DNA of 15,764 nucleotides, from NCBI GenBank assembly GCA_025462985.1, contig JAOAPP010000646.1, positions 1-15,764 of the forward strand. The letters are read 5' to 3'. A model generated the notes under the pieces. The model was not told where the DNA came from. It saw nothing but the letters and a program-made list of their open reading frames with translations, and ran no database searches. Made by a program: the position numbers and the translations under genes. Within the stretch, counting starts at the first letter, position 1; each line of letters starts with the position of its first letter. Positions 7,373-15,335 of this stretch are shown in pieces. The DNA is from Bryobacterales bacterium. GTDB taxonomy: Bacteria; Acidobacteriota; Terriglobia; Bryobacterales; Bryobacteraceae.

Positions 7373-8232
7373 TCGATCTCCATTCCCATACCAATGAGTC
7401 GGACGGGACGTACACTCCGGAGGAGCTTGTCTCAGCCGCCCGCCAGGTCGGACTCAGCGCCCTCGCGATCACGGATCATGACACCTTTCTCGGCTACGAA
7501 AAAGCCGTTCCGTTTGCAGTCGGCTTCAGCCTCGACCTGGTCCGCGGCATAGAGTTGAATTCCCGCCTGAACTGGGATTCGAAACCCACCCGCTGGGCCC
7601 ACATTCTCGCTTACTTTCCGGACTCCGAACCCTCCTCCGGGTTCCTGCAGTGGCTGGAAAACCAGCGTTCGGAACGCCGCGATCGGAACAAACGCCTTGC
7701 CGAGAGTCTGCGCAAGCAGGGCGTCGATATCACCCTTGAAGAGGTGGAAGCGCGAGGGCGGAGTCTCGCCGGGCGGCCCCACTTCGCGCGGGTGCTTGTG
7801 GAAAAGGGCTATGCCGCCGACAATGAGGACGCCTTTGATCGCTATATCGGGGAGGACGCCCCGGCCTTTGTGGAACGTGAAAGTCCCGCTACCGAAACCG
7901 TCATCCGATTGATCCGGGACGGTGGCGGATTACCCGTGATAGCCCATCCGATCCGCCTCTCGCTCGATGCCGACGACCTGAAAAACGCCCTGCGAAGCCT
8001 GAAAGACGCCGGGCTGGTAGGTCTCGAAATCTATCATTCCGAGCACAATGCCGAGCTTCAGAATACGTACCGCGAACTGGCTGAGCAACTGGATCTTCTT
8101 CCAACCGGAGGCTCCGACTTTCACGGGAGCGTGAAGCCGGACACCGCTCTCGGCACTGGCCGCAATGGCAATGTTCTAGTTCCGCGTGAATTCCTCGATC
8201 GGCTCCAAAGCTACCAGAACCAAGCTCGTTAG
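7369..8232 (+). CDS. PHP-family nucleotide phosphatase/exonuclease (YciV/RNase AM type)
   Basis: This 287-residue protein has a full set of PHP metal ligands: DLHSHT (His5, His7), ITDHD (Asp36, His37), Glu62, His78, the insert with GRPHFA (His138), AHP (His193), IYH (His223) and GSDFHG (Asp250, His252). This arrangement and length match the YciV/TrpH group, whose members include the 3',5'-nucleoside bisphosphate phosphatase of Chromobacterium and E. coli RNase AM, a 5'-3' exonuclease. It is cytoplasmic and depends on a trinuclear metal centre. The start is a GTG overlapping the preceding stop; the next gene begins two bases after this stop. A link to the following ACP is possible, because pAp is the by-product of loading phosphopantetheine onto carrier proteins and is a known substrate of this group. 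Which activity dominates cannot be read from the sequence. Confidence 0.92.
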   Translation: MIDLHSHTNESDGTYTPEELVSAARQVGLSALAITDHDTFLGYEKAVPFAVGFSLDLVRGIELNSRLNWDSKPTRWAHILAYFPDSEPSSGFLQWLENQRSERRDRNKRLAESLRKQGVDITLEEVEARGRSLAGRPHFARVLVEKGYAADNEDAFDRYIGEDAPAFVERESPATETVIRLIRDGGGLPVIAHPIRLSLDADDLKNALRSLKDAGLVGLEIYHSEHNAELQNTYRELAEQLDLLPTGGSDFHGSVKPDTALGTGRNGNVLVPREFLDRLQSYQNQAR

Positions 8233-8234
8233 CT

Positions 8235-8477
8235 ATGCAAACCACTCAGATATACGAGAAACTGACAGACATCTTTCAGAACGTTTTCGATGATGACTCC
8301 ATCGTCGTCAGACCCGAGTTGACTGCGGCCGATGTCGATGAATGGGACAGCCTGAGTCACATTCGCCTGGTGCTCACCGTGGAGAAGGCTTTCGGGGTCA
8401 AGTTCTCGGCCTCCGAGATCGGCAAACTCAAGAACGTCGGCGAGTTCGTAGACCTGATTCACGCAAAAGCCCGATGA
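8235..8477 (+). CDS. Acyl carrier protein partner of the FkbH enzyme
   Basis: This 80-residue discrete acyl carrier protein has the phosphopantetheine attachment serine at Ser39 in the motif WDSLSH, as in carrier proteins that pair with FkbH-type loaders. Its four-helix pattern is plain, with an acidic helix II region and the usual F-G-V-K-F-S-A-E-I-like segment (53-62). The ATG lies two bases after the PHP stop and the stop overlaps the FkbH start (ATGA), so the pair is almost certainly produced together. The likely role is to carry a glyceryl thioester made by FkbH to the downstream membrane acyltransferase. The needed phosphopantetheinyl transferase is not in the window. It is not the fatty-acid ACP by context: no fab genes are adjacent. 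Confidence 0.93.
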   Translation: MQTTQIYEKLTDIFQNVFDDDSIVVRPELTAADVDEWDSLSHIRLVLTVEKAFGVKFSASEIGKLKNVGEFVDLIHAKAR

Positions 8478-10396
8478 GCAATTCCATCTACGCGAATCTC
8501 TCCTGGTTGCCTCAGCCTCCAGACGATTTCAATGCCCGCTGCCGGGCTCTTTCTCAAGAAGAGGCAGAGCTGGGCCGGCAAATTCAGGCGCTCGCCTCTT
8601 GTTCGCTGGACGACAACCAGCTGAATCGCCTTGCGAAGGTCATAACGAAGTCGGCGGCATCTGGCAAGTCGCTCAAGCCGCTGACGTCGTTCCGGCTCGG
8701 AGTTCTGAGCAATTCCACGGTGGACTTCATCGTCCCGTCGCTCATCGGCACTGCAGCCCGTCACGGGATCGCGCTCGAATGCGTGAAAGCGGACTACGAT
8801 CAAGTCATCCAGGAAGCGCTTTCCCCGGATTCGCTCATCAACAGTTCGAACTGCGATGCTGTTCTCGTCGCCATCGACTATCGAGCGCTCCCGCTGCGCT
8901 GCAAACCGGGCAGCAAGGAAGAGGCGGACGCCACAGTTCGTTCCGTAATGGAGTACCTTCAGACCGTACGGGCAGGCCTGAAAGCGCAAGGAAAAGCAAT
9001 CTGCATTCTGCAGACCCTCGCTCCGCCTCCCGAACGTTTGTTCGGGAGTTTGGACCGGATGTTACCGGGAACGCTCCGCAACCTTATTGAACGTGTGAAC
9101 ACCGGTCTCGCCGAAAGCATCGCGGGAACCACGGACATACTGCTCGATGTGGCAGGATTGGCGGAAACCGTCGGTCTCGCCGACTGGCACTCCGCCACAC
9201 AGTGGAACATGGCGAAACTGCCTTTCACTAATGTCTATCTGCCGCTCTATGCCGATCACGTCGCTCGCGTGATCGCTGCCCTGCGCGGAAGAAGTCGCCG
9301 CTGTCTGGTGCTCGATCTTGATAACACCGTCTGGGGCGGGATTATCGGCGATGACGGGCTGGAAGGAATCCAGTGCGCTCAGGGTGACGCTACCGGGGAA
9401 GCGCACCTCACAGTCCAGCGCCTCGCCCTCGAACTGCGCGATCGGGGTGTCGTGCTAGCCGTCTCTTCAAAGAACAACGACGAGGTGGCGCGGCTCCCGT
9501 TTCAGAAGCATCCGGAGATGTTGCTCCGCGAAGAACACATCGTCATCTTCCAAGCCAATTGGAACGACAAGGCGACCAATATCAAAGCCATTTCGGAAGA
9601 ACTCTCGCTGGGCATCGATTCGATGGTGCTGCTCGACGATAATCCGGTCGAGCGCGGACTTGTTCGCCAGATCCTGCCGCAGGTAGCCGTCCCCGAATTG
9701 CCCGAAGATCCGGCTCTCTACGCTCGCACGCTTGCCGCTGCCGGCTACTTTGAAGCGGTGATCTTCTCTGACGAGGACACAAAGCGCGCCGGCTTCTATC
9801 AGGAAAACGCCCGTCGCGTCAGTCTCCAGAAACAGGCCGGCGACGTCGAGGCGTACCTGGCGTCGCTGAACATGGAGATCACGTTCCAGCCTTTCGACGC
9901 CACCGGGCGTGCCCGCATCACTCAGCTCATCAACAAGTCGAACCAGTTTAATTTGACAACGCGCCGCTACACGGAAGCCGACGTTGCTGCAGCGGAAAAC
10001 GATTCCCGGTGTTTCACTTTGCAAGCACGCTTGGCGGACGCTTTCGGCGATAACGGAATGATCAGCGTTGTCATCTGCCGACCGAGAGCCGAATCCGAAT
10101 GGGAGATCGACACCTGGCTGATGAGTTGCCGTGTTCTCGGCCGCCGGGTAGAGCAAATGGTGCTTCTGCAGATACTCGAACACGCCAAGCGCGCGGGCGT
10201 TCATACGCTGATCGGGATCTATCGCCCAACCGATCGCAACAAGCTGGTTGAAGACCACTATGCCAAGCTCGGCTTCAAACAACTGAAGGTCCAGGAAGGC
10301 AACGACACAGTGTGGGAACTCAATGTCGACACCGCTGAGGTCCAGACTGCTCCCATGAAGGTTCGCACTATCGGCTTCGACCTGCTGCCTGCATAG
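8474..10396 (+). CDS. FkbH-like glyceryl-ACP synthase (HAD plus GNAT-like domains)
   Basis: This 640-residue FkbH-family protein has an N-terminal alpha/beta domain (about 75-265, starting LGVLSNSTVDF). The HAD subfamily IIIC domain has its nucleophile motif LDLDNTVWGG (Asp281, Asp283) and a later LLDDNPVER loop. The C-terminal acyltransferase-like region has the hallmark NQFNLTTRRYT (from Asn490). Family members take the glyceryl unit of 1,3-bisphosphoglycerate, remove phosphate and load it as D-glyceryl thioester on an ACP, feeding methoxymalonyl-ACP or tetronate pathways. No polyketide synthase is present here. The ATG at 8474 is chosen because it overlaps the ACP stop; upstream in-frame sequence is only the shadow of the ACP gene. 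Cytoplasmic. The donor is inferred from the family; the N-terminal domain is similar to the SGNH-like fold described for long FkbH proteins, but I could not confirm active residues there. Confidence 0.94.
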   Translation: MSNSIYANLSWLPQPPDDFNARCRALSQEEAELGRQIQALASCSLDDNQLNRLAKVITKSAASGKSLKPLTSFRLGVLSNSTVDFIVPSLIGTAARHGIALECVKADYDQVIQEALSPDSLINSSNCDAVLVAIDYRALPLRCKPGSKEEADATVRSVMEYLQTVRAGLKAQGKAICILQTLAPPPERLFGSLDRMLPGTLRNLIERVNTGLAESIAGTTDILLDVAGLAETVGLADWHSATQWNMAKLPFTNVYLPLYADHVARVIAALRGRSRRCLVLDLDNTVWGGIIGDDGLEGIQCAQGDATGEAHLTVQRLALELRDRGVVLAVSSKNNDEVARLPFQKHPEMLLREEHIVIFQANWNDKATNIKAISEELSLGIDSMVLLDDNPVERGLVRQILPQVAVPELPEDPALYARTLAAAGYFEAVIFSDEDTKRAGFYQENARRVSLQKQAGDVEAYLASLNMEITFQPFDATGRARITQLINKSNQFNLTTRRYTEADVAAAENDSRCFTLQARLADAFGDNGMISVVICRPRAESEWEIDTWLMSCRVLGRRVEQMVLLQILEHAKRAGVHTLIGIYRPTDRNKLVEDHYAKLGFKQLKVQEGNDTVWELNVDTAEVQTAPMKVRTIGFDLLPA

Positions 10397-10398
10397 AT

Positions 10399-11838
10399 AT
10401 GGGTACCGCTTCTTTCCAGTTCCTGGGCTTTGCCGCAGTCGTTGTTGCCGTTTTCAATCTCCATCGTTCTGTTGCATGGCGCCAGGCAATTCTGCTGCTG
10501 GCCAGCCTGATCTTCCTTGGGTTCTTCTCACTGAGCCCAGTCTCCTATTTGCCGCTGCTGGGCTTCCTGGCCTTTGGTTTCGTCAGCGTTCGGCTGATGC
10601 AGGGCGGCTATGGGCGCTCCGCGTTCCTTCCTCTGTTGATTGCGGGCATCGTGGGATTCATCTGGCTAAAGAAGTATAGCTTCGTTCCTGGCCCGTTCCT
10701 CTTGCGCTTCCCCTACGTCACGCTCGGCCTGTCGTACATCTTCTTCCGCGTTCTGCACCTGATCATCGATGCGAAAGACGGAACTATCCCCGGCAAAGTC
10801 AGGCTCGTCTCCTATCTGAACTACACGCTAAACTTCACCACCCTGATCTCCGGCCCCATTCAGCGATACCAGGATTTTGCATCTATGCAACTGGCTCAGA
10901 AGGCGCTGCCCCTGAACGTTTTTGTCGTGGGTCAATCCATCGAACGCATCATCGTTGGGTTCTTCAAGGTGAACGTTCTGTCTCTGCTTCTTTCCATGGC
11001 GCAAAACGAGGCGCTGACGAGCCTGAATGCTGATTCGAGCTTTGGTGACAAGGTATTCCACGGCATCGTCATTGCGGCTTCCTATCCGTTCTATCTCTAC
11101 TGCAACTTCTCCGGCTACATCGACATTGTGATCGGAATCGCCCGACTGCTTCGTCTGGAGCTACCAGAGAACTTCAATCGGCCGTTTTCTTCCGACAACT
11201 TCCTGAACTTCTGGAGCCGCTGGCACATTACGCTTTCCGAGTGGCTGAAGACATATGTCTACAATCCGCTGCTCATCTTCCTCATGCGCCGCTATCCGGA
11301 ACCGTCAGTCTCGCCCTTTCTCGGCGTGTTCGCCTTCTTCGTCACGTTCTTTCTTGTTGGCGTATGGCACGGTCAGACTTCGGTCTTTATTTTCTTTGGT
11401 GTGTTGCAGGGCTTGGGCGTTAGTGCGACCAAGCTCTATCAAGTACTCATGGCCAAGTGGGTTGGCAAGAAGCGTTATAAAGCTCTTGCTAACAATGCGC
11501 TATATAACGTGTTCGCGCGAGGTCTTACATTTACCTGGTTTGCGTTCACGCTGCTCTGGTTCTGGTCGAACTGGACCCAACTCGGGTCTATTGCAAACCG
11601 ACTGGGCGTCCCGGCGATTCTTGCGGCTTGGGCATGTATCTTCTTCGGCGCCTCACTGCTCTTGGCGATGTGGGAAGCGGCCCGCAACTGGCTCTTGTCG
11701 TTCGAGTGGCAGAGTGAGCCGCTGCTGCTATCGCGCTACACGCGCACCGTATGGGGAACTGCGCTCGTCGTGATTGCGACAGCGACCGTAATGCTGTTGA
11801 ACGCGCCTGCCCCGGATATCGTTTACAAGGCGTTCTAA
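10399..11838 (+). CDS. MBOAT membrane O-acyltransferase (AlgI/DltB family)
   Basis: This 479-residue polytopic membrane protein has roughly eleven to thirteen hydrophobic segments. The MBOAT signatures are present: GPIQRYQDF (near 153), FNRPFSSDNFLNFWSRWHITL with His276, and VGVWHGQT with the near-invariant catalytic His324. AlgI and DltB relatives take an acyl group from the cytoplasmic side, DltB from a carrier protein (DltC), and pass it to exported polymers, often with a periplasmic or extracytoplasmic partner. Here the ATG follows the FkbH stop by two bases, so the likely donor is the glyceryl-ACP made by the two preceding genes. The acceptor is unknown; exopolysaccharide or a lipid-linked glycan is plausible. 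No AlgJ/AlgX-like SGNH partner is found next to it. The family is certain, the donor inferred from operon order. Confidence 0.93.
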   Translation: MGTASFQFLGFAAVVVAVFNLHRSVAWRQAILLLASLIFLGFFSLSPVSYLPLLGFLAFGFVSVRLMQGGYGRSAFLPLLIAGIVGFIWLKKYSFVPGPFLLRFPYVTLGLSYIFFRVLHLIIDAKDGTIPGKVRLVSYLNYTLNFTTLISGPIQRYQDFASMQLAQKALPLNVFVVGQSIERIIVGFFKVNVLSLLLSMAQNEALTSLNADSSFGDKVFHGIVIAASYPFYLYCNFSGYIDIVIGIARLLRLELPENFNRPFSSDNFLNFWSRWHITLSEWLKTYVYNPLLIFLMRRYPEPSVSPFLGVFAFFVTFFLVGVWHGQTSVFIFFGVLQGLGVSATKLYQVLMAKWVGKKRYKALANNALYNVFARGLTFTWFAFTLLWFWSNWTQLGSIANRLGVPAILAAWACIFFGASLLLAMWEAARNWLLSFEWQSEPLLLSRYTRTVWGTALVVIATATVMLLNAPAPDIVYKAF

Positions 11839-11860
11839 CAGCCGGTGGCTACAATGAGTC

Positions 11861-13072
11861 GTGTCTGACGTACTGCCCAGGTTGCGTTTCAATCTCGACT
11901 TTATGCCATCGCCCGATCCGGAAAGGCCGGGGCTCTACATTCGGGATCCGTATCACTACTCGGATTCGACGCTCCTCATTCCGCCTCCTCTGGTACAAGC
12001 ACTGGAGTGCTTCGATGGATCGCAATCGGCCCTCGATCTAAGGTCGGAACTCGTCCGAATCACCGGAGAGATTCAGGTGGGGGAAATCGAAAAACATCTG
12101 TTCGATTCGCTCGACGACGCCGGCTTTCTGGAAAACGATACGTACAAGGAATTGAAAGCCAAAAGGGAGTCGGAGTTCGCCGTCGAGACAACGCGTGAAC
12201 CGATCTTTGCCGGCTCCGCTTACCCGGAAAGCAAGGTGGAACTGAGCAATCTGCTGACATCGCGCCTCGGGCCTTCGAATGGCGCGGGTTCAACCGCCGG
12301 AATTGCTGCTCCTCACGCGAGCCCTGATGGCGGCTGGGAAACCTATCGCGCCGCATATCGGGCGATGCCGTCACGAGAAGAAGCGCGCGACAAGACGTTC
12401 GTTATTCTTGGCACTTCCCACTATGGCGCCCCCAATCGATTCGGATTGACGCGAAAGAACTTCATCACTCCAATTGGAGAATCTCGGACGGCGACCCATT
12501 TAGTGGATCGCCTTCAGTCCGATGCCGCTGAAGGGATCCGAATAGAGGACTACTGCCACGCCGTGGAGCACTCGATTGAGTTCCAGGTCGTATTCCTGCA
12601 GCATCTCTATGGTCCTGACGTCAGTATCTTGCCGATCCTGTGTGGACCCTTCGTGAAGAGCGTCTATGAGGGCGGAATGCCGGAAGACGATCCCGCCGTC
12701 GCACGTTTCTTCGACAGCCTTGGCAATTTGGGAGCGCGAGAAGGGAAGCGGCTGTTCTGGGTGCTGGGAATCGACATGGCCCACATGGGTACTCGGTATG
12801 GCGATCCTATTCGAGCCAGGGCCAATGTGGGTGAGATGCTTGCCATAGAATTGCGTGACCGGCAGCGCATCGAGCAGATCAGCAAAGGGGATCTGAAGGG
12901 CTACTGGTCGCTAGTGCAGGAAGGGCATGACGACCTGAAATGGTGCGGGTCGTCGCCCCTCTACACGTTTCTCAAAGTGAAGCCGGAGGTCCGGGGGGAA
13001 CTGCTCGATTACCATCAGTGGCAGATCGATCCCGAGAGCGTCGTCAGCTTCAGCGCAATGCGTTTCGACTAG
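11861..13072 (+). CDS. Memo-like protein (AmmeMemoRadiSam protein B) with PqqD-like N-terminal extension
   Basis: Residues about 145-403 are a Memo domain, a fold related to class III extradiol dioxygenases. Matches to the metal-site residues of human MEMO1 are His152 (APHAS), His187 (GTSHYG) and Cys362 (WCGSSP); also conserved are EHSIEFQ (236-242) and GIDMAHMG (303-310). Residues about 22-95 look like a PqqD-like winged-helix (PPPLVQALECFDGSQS, then a helical pair and AGFLE), which makes the protein longer than the usual 270-300 residues. In many prokaryotes Memo occurs with an AMMECR1 protein and a radical-SAM enzyme; neither is here. The start is GTG at 11861, 22 bases after the MBOAT stop, so it is probably the last gene of the operon. 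Its reaction is not established. Cytoplasmic. Confidence 0.87.
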   Translation: MSDVLPRLRFNLDFMPSPDPERPGLYIRDPYHYSDSTLLIPPPLVQALECFDGSQSALDLRSELVRITGEIQVGEIEKHLFDSLDDAGFLENDTYKELKAKRESEFAVETTREPIFAGSAYPESKVELSNLLTSRLGPSNGAGSTAGIAAPHASPDGGWETYRAAYRAMPSREEARDKTFVILGTSHYGAPNRFGLTRKNFITPIGESRTATHLVDRLQSDAAEGIRIEDYCHAVEHSIEFQVVFLQHLYGPDVSILPILCGPFVKSVYEGGMPEDDPAVARFFDSLGNLGAREGKRLFWVLGIDMAHMGTRYGDPIRARANVGEMLAIELRDRQRIEQISKGDLKGYWSLVQEGHDDLKWCGSSPLYTFLKVKPEVRGELLDYHQWQIDPESVVSFSAMRFD

Positions 13073-13073
13073 C

Positions 13074-14312
13074 TTATTGCTGGCCGCCGCCCCACCAGTA
13101 TCCGGGCCGCGTACGCACCTTCAGGCCGGGACGGTCCACATCGACTTTGATGTTGTGAAAGCCCGGCTCCTGTTTGTTGCTCAGGTTGTAGCTGAGGATG
13201 TACTGGCTGTTGAGATCCTTGCCAATGTCCGTGATGGCATCTTCGAGGCCCCGCTGATTTGAAAAGCTGTAGATATTGCCGCCGGTGAAGTAAGTGAAGG
13301 CTTCCGCCGGACTCTTCTTGAACAGATCGCGTATGCCACGGTAGATGGGTGGAATGCCGTTGAGCGCGTTGCCGTCCATCTGTTGAACGATATTCGTTTC
13401 CGACGGGGTCTGACCGATGATACTGGGCTGAGCCGAAGCGGGTTGGCCGCCGTTCGGAGGCCTCGGGTAGTCCGGCTTCTTCAATAACGCCGTTTTTACT
13501 TTCGAAATATCTACGCAGTAGACAACCACGTTGTGGAACTGCATGTCACGAACGGTTTCTTCCAGATGAGCTTGGCTTCCTTTGTCTATGTTGCGGCTCA
13601 TGAGAATGATTACGCGCCGCCGGTTGTTCTGCTTGTCGTGCCGCAGCAGCATGTGATCGGCTTCCACAACCGCATCGACTAGTGCGGCGGTGCTTGAACC
13701 CGCTGTCACCTTCTGCATTGCATCGTCCAGCTTTGCGGGATCATTCGTGAAGTCCTGCATGACCTGCATCCGATGGTCAAAGGCCAGAATGGCGGCATCT
13801 CCCTCCTGCCCTGTTACGAGACCTTGCAGCAGGACGCCGGATTTGCGAATCACTGGAAGCAGCGAGTCTACTTCAGAGTTTGCCTGAATTGCCAGTACGA
13901 CCGAGACTGGCTGTTGCGTCACTTCACTGCTGATCTTCTGCGGGACGCCGTTGTCGTACACTGTGAAATCTTTAGCATTGAGCCCGTTCACATAGCCGTG
14001 GCCATCGGGATCGAGCACCGTGGTCGGCACAAGCACATAGCGAACGGTTACGCCCCCAATCGTATACGTGCCATCCGCTCCGGGAACCGTTGCGGTGGAC
14101 TCCCCATCTTTGGTCGTCTGGGTGTTCTGTGTATTCTTCGTTCCGGAAGAATCAGGCGAGCCGAGTTGCCCCGGTTGGGCGGGAGGAGCGTTCAAGTCCT
14201 GGCCCGGACGCGGTATCTGGCCGCTTGCCAGCGTCGCCCCAAGGAGCGCGACCGCGGGCAGAACCGTCCGGCTCAATCCCGCTAACCAACTACATCGAGG
14301 TTCCCTGTGCAT
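13074..14312 (-). CDS. Secreted VWFA-related acidobacterial protein
   Basis: This 412-residue protein has a signal peptide (about 1-32, ending LASGQ) and then a low-complexity Pro/Gln/Thr/Ser linker (about 33-80). A beta-rich segment contains VLDPDGHGYVNGLNAKDFTVYDNG (about 98-122), and a von Willebrand A-like domain runs from about 134 to the C-terminus. This layout matches the 'VWFA-related domain' class abundant in Acidobacteriota, whose function is unknown. The metal-binding DxSxS motif expected after the first strand is absent: the strand reads VSVVLAIQANSEVD. Metal-dependent ligand binding is therefore doubtful, although I recall this variant as common in the class. AAGGAG at 14326-14331 lies 13 bases before the ATG. 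It is 31 bases after the mog gene and may share its transcript. Its stop faces that of the Memo gene with one base between. Confidence 0.87.
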   Translation of the reverse strand: MHREPRCSWLAGLSRTVLPAVALLGATLASGQIPRPGQDLNAPPAQPGQLGSPDSSGTKNTQNTQTTKDGESTATVPGADGTYTIGGVTVRYVLVPTTVLDPDGHGYVNGLNAKDFTVYDNGVPQKISSEVTQQPVSVVLAIQANSEVDSLLPVIRKSGVLLQGLVTGQEGDAAILAFDHRMQVMQDFTNDPAKLDDAMQKVTAGSSTAALVDAVVEADHMLLRHDKQNNRRRVIILMSRNIDKGSQAHLEETVRDMQFHNVVVYCVDISKVKTALLKKPDYPRPPNGGQPASAQPSIIGQTPSETNIVQQMDGNALNGIPPIYRGIRDLFKKSPAEAFTYFTGGNIYSFSNQRGLEDAITDIGKDLNSQYILSYNLSNKQEPGFHNIKVDVDRPGLKVRTRPGYWWGGGQQ

Positions 14313-14343
14313 ATTAGCTAAGATGCTCCTTCATTCCCTTGAG

Positions 14344-14859
14344 TTACGAAAGGCTGATGTCCGATTGCGGGCCTTGAGCGGCGTGCTCTGTTCGCCCTTG
14401 CAGTAGTTGAATGGTATGAGGAACCAGTGCTGCAATTAAATTGAGGCTATGAAGCGCGCCTTTCGGCGATCCAGGAAAGTTGACAATCAGTGTTCGGCCG
14501 CGAGATCCAGCCAGAGCGCGTGACAGCGGTGCGAAGCGTGTTTGTTCTAATCCCTTTGCACGCATCAATTCACCCAAGCCCGGAATTTCACGATGAAGCA
14601 CGGCGCGCGTGGCTTCGGGCGTTACATCGCGGGCTGCGACTCCGGTTCCACCGGTGGTGAGAATGAGGTCAACCACAGATTCATCTGCCCATTGCTTTAG
14701 GCGTTCTGCTATGACGATCTCCTCGTCCGGCACGACTTGAGAAGCAACCACGCGCCAGCCCAATTCCTCACATTTCTTCCTGAGCAAAGGACCGGAGAGA
14801 TCGTCGCGAGTTCCAGAAACTGCGGAGTCACTGACCGTCAGAATCGCGACTGCAATCAT
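14344..14859 (-). CDS. mog: Molybdopterin adenylyltransferase (Mog/MoaB family)
   Basis: This 171-residue protein of the MogA/MoaB family activates molybdopterin with ATP to give adenylyl-molybdopterin before metal insertion by MoeA. Visible signatures are VAILTVSDSAVSG near the N-terminus, TTGGTGVAARDVTPEAT (about 88-104) and FPGSPKG (about 129-135), with normal family length. The ATG at 14859 overlaps the moaC stop (ATGA), so translation is coupled. Mog and MoaB have the same activity in many bacteria and cannot be separated by inspection; the symbol is by family. It is cytoplasmic and works with the adjacent moaC and moeA products in cofactor synthesis. Confidence 0.93.
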   Translation of the reverse strand: MIAVAILTVSDSAVSGTRDDLSGPLLRKKCEELGWRVVASQVVPDEEIVIAERLKQWADESVVDLILTTGGTGVAARDVTPEATRAVLHREIPGLGELMRAKGLEQTRFAPLSRALAGSRGRTLIVNFPGSPKGALHSLNLIAALVPHTIQLLQGRTEHAAQGPQSDISLS

Positions 14860-15329
14860 GGCTTCGGCGCCTGGTAGCGCCCCGACTTGCCGCCTGTTTT
14901 CTTGAGCAGATGAATGTCGCCAATAGTGATGCTCTTGTCGAGCGCTTTTGTCATGTCGTAGATCGTTAGCGCCGCCACGGAGGCCGCCGTCAAGGCTTCC
15001 ATCTCGACGCCGGTCTGTGCGGTGGTCTTTGCTGTAGCTGTAATCGCGATGCCGCCTTTTTCGACTTTAAAGTCGACGGCGATATGACTTAAGGGCAACT
15101 GGTGACAGAGCGGAATCAGCTCATACGTTTTCTTCGCGGCACTGATTCCGGCGATGCGCGCCACCTCCAGCGGGTTGCCCTTCTTGTTATCGGGAAGAGC
15201 CTTGATGACCGCGGGCCTCATAGTGACGTAGGCGTAGGCGAGCGCGGTGCGTTCAGTTGCTTGCTTCGCGGAAACGTCCACCATGGAAACGCGGCCGGTG
15301 TTGTCGTAATGAGAGAGGCGCTTCTTCAT
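14856..15329 (-). CDS. moaC: Cyclic pyranopterin monophosphate synthase MoaC
   Basis: This 157-residue MoaC turns the MoaA product 3',8-cyclo-7,8-dihydro-GTP into cyclic pyranopterin monophosphate, the first stable intermediate of molybdenum cofactor synthesis. Family blocks are complete: MVDVSAK, KGNPLEVARIAGISAAKKT, LIPLCHQLPLSH, TGVEMEALTAASVAALTIYDM, and the C-terminal KKTGGKSG. I take the ATG at 15329, giving MKKRLSHYD; a TTG two codons upstream (15335) is also in frame but adds nothing conserved. No good Shine-Dalgarno is seen for either. The gene starts six bases after moeA ends and overlaps mog at its 3' end. Cytoplasmic, hexameric in known members. Confidence 0.97.
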   Translation of the reverse strand: MKKRLSHYDNTGRVSMVDVSAKQATERTALAYAYVTMRPAVIKALPDNKKGNPLEVARIAGISAAKKTYELIPLCHQLPLSHIAVDFKVEKGGIAITATAKTTAQTGVEMEALTAASVAALTIYDMTKALDKSITIGDIHLLKKTGGKSGRYQAPKP

Positions 15330-15335
15330 GAACAA

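Noticed and set aside
8342..8473. N-terminal extension of FkbH by 44 codons from an upstream ATG
   Set aside because: The extension is the out-of-frame image of the ACP gene. The ATG at 8474 overlapping the ACP stop fits the operon and the family.
9467..10282. A 271-codon minus-strand frame opposite the FkbH gene
   Set aside because: It lies antisense to the conserved HAD and NQFNLTTRRYT regions and has no recognisable domain.
8474..10396. FkbH as part of a polyketide or tetronate gene cluster
   Set aside because: No ketosynthase, acyltransferase or tailoring gene is in the window. The downstream MBOAT gives a more direct acceptor step.
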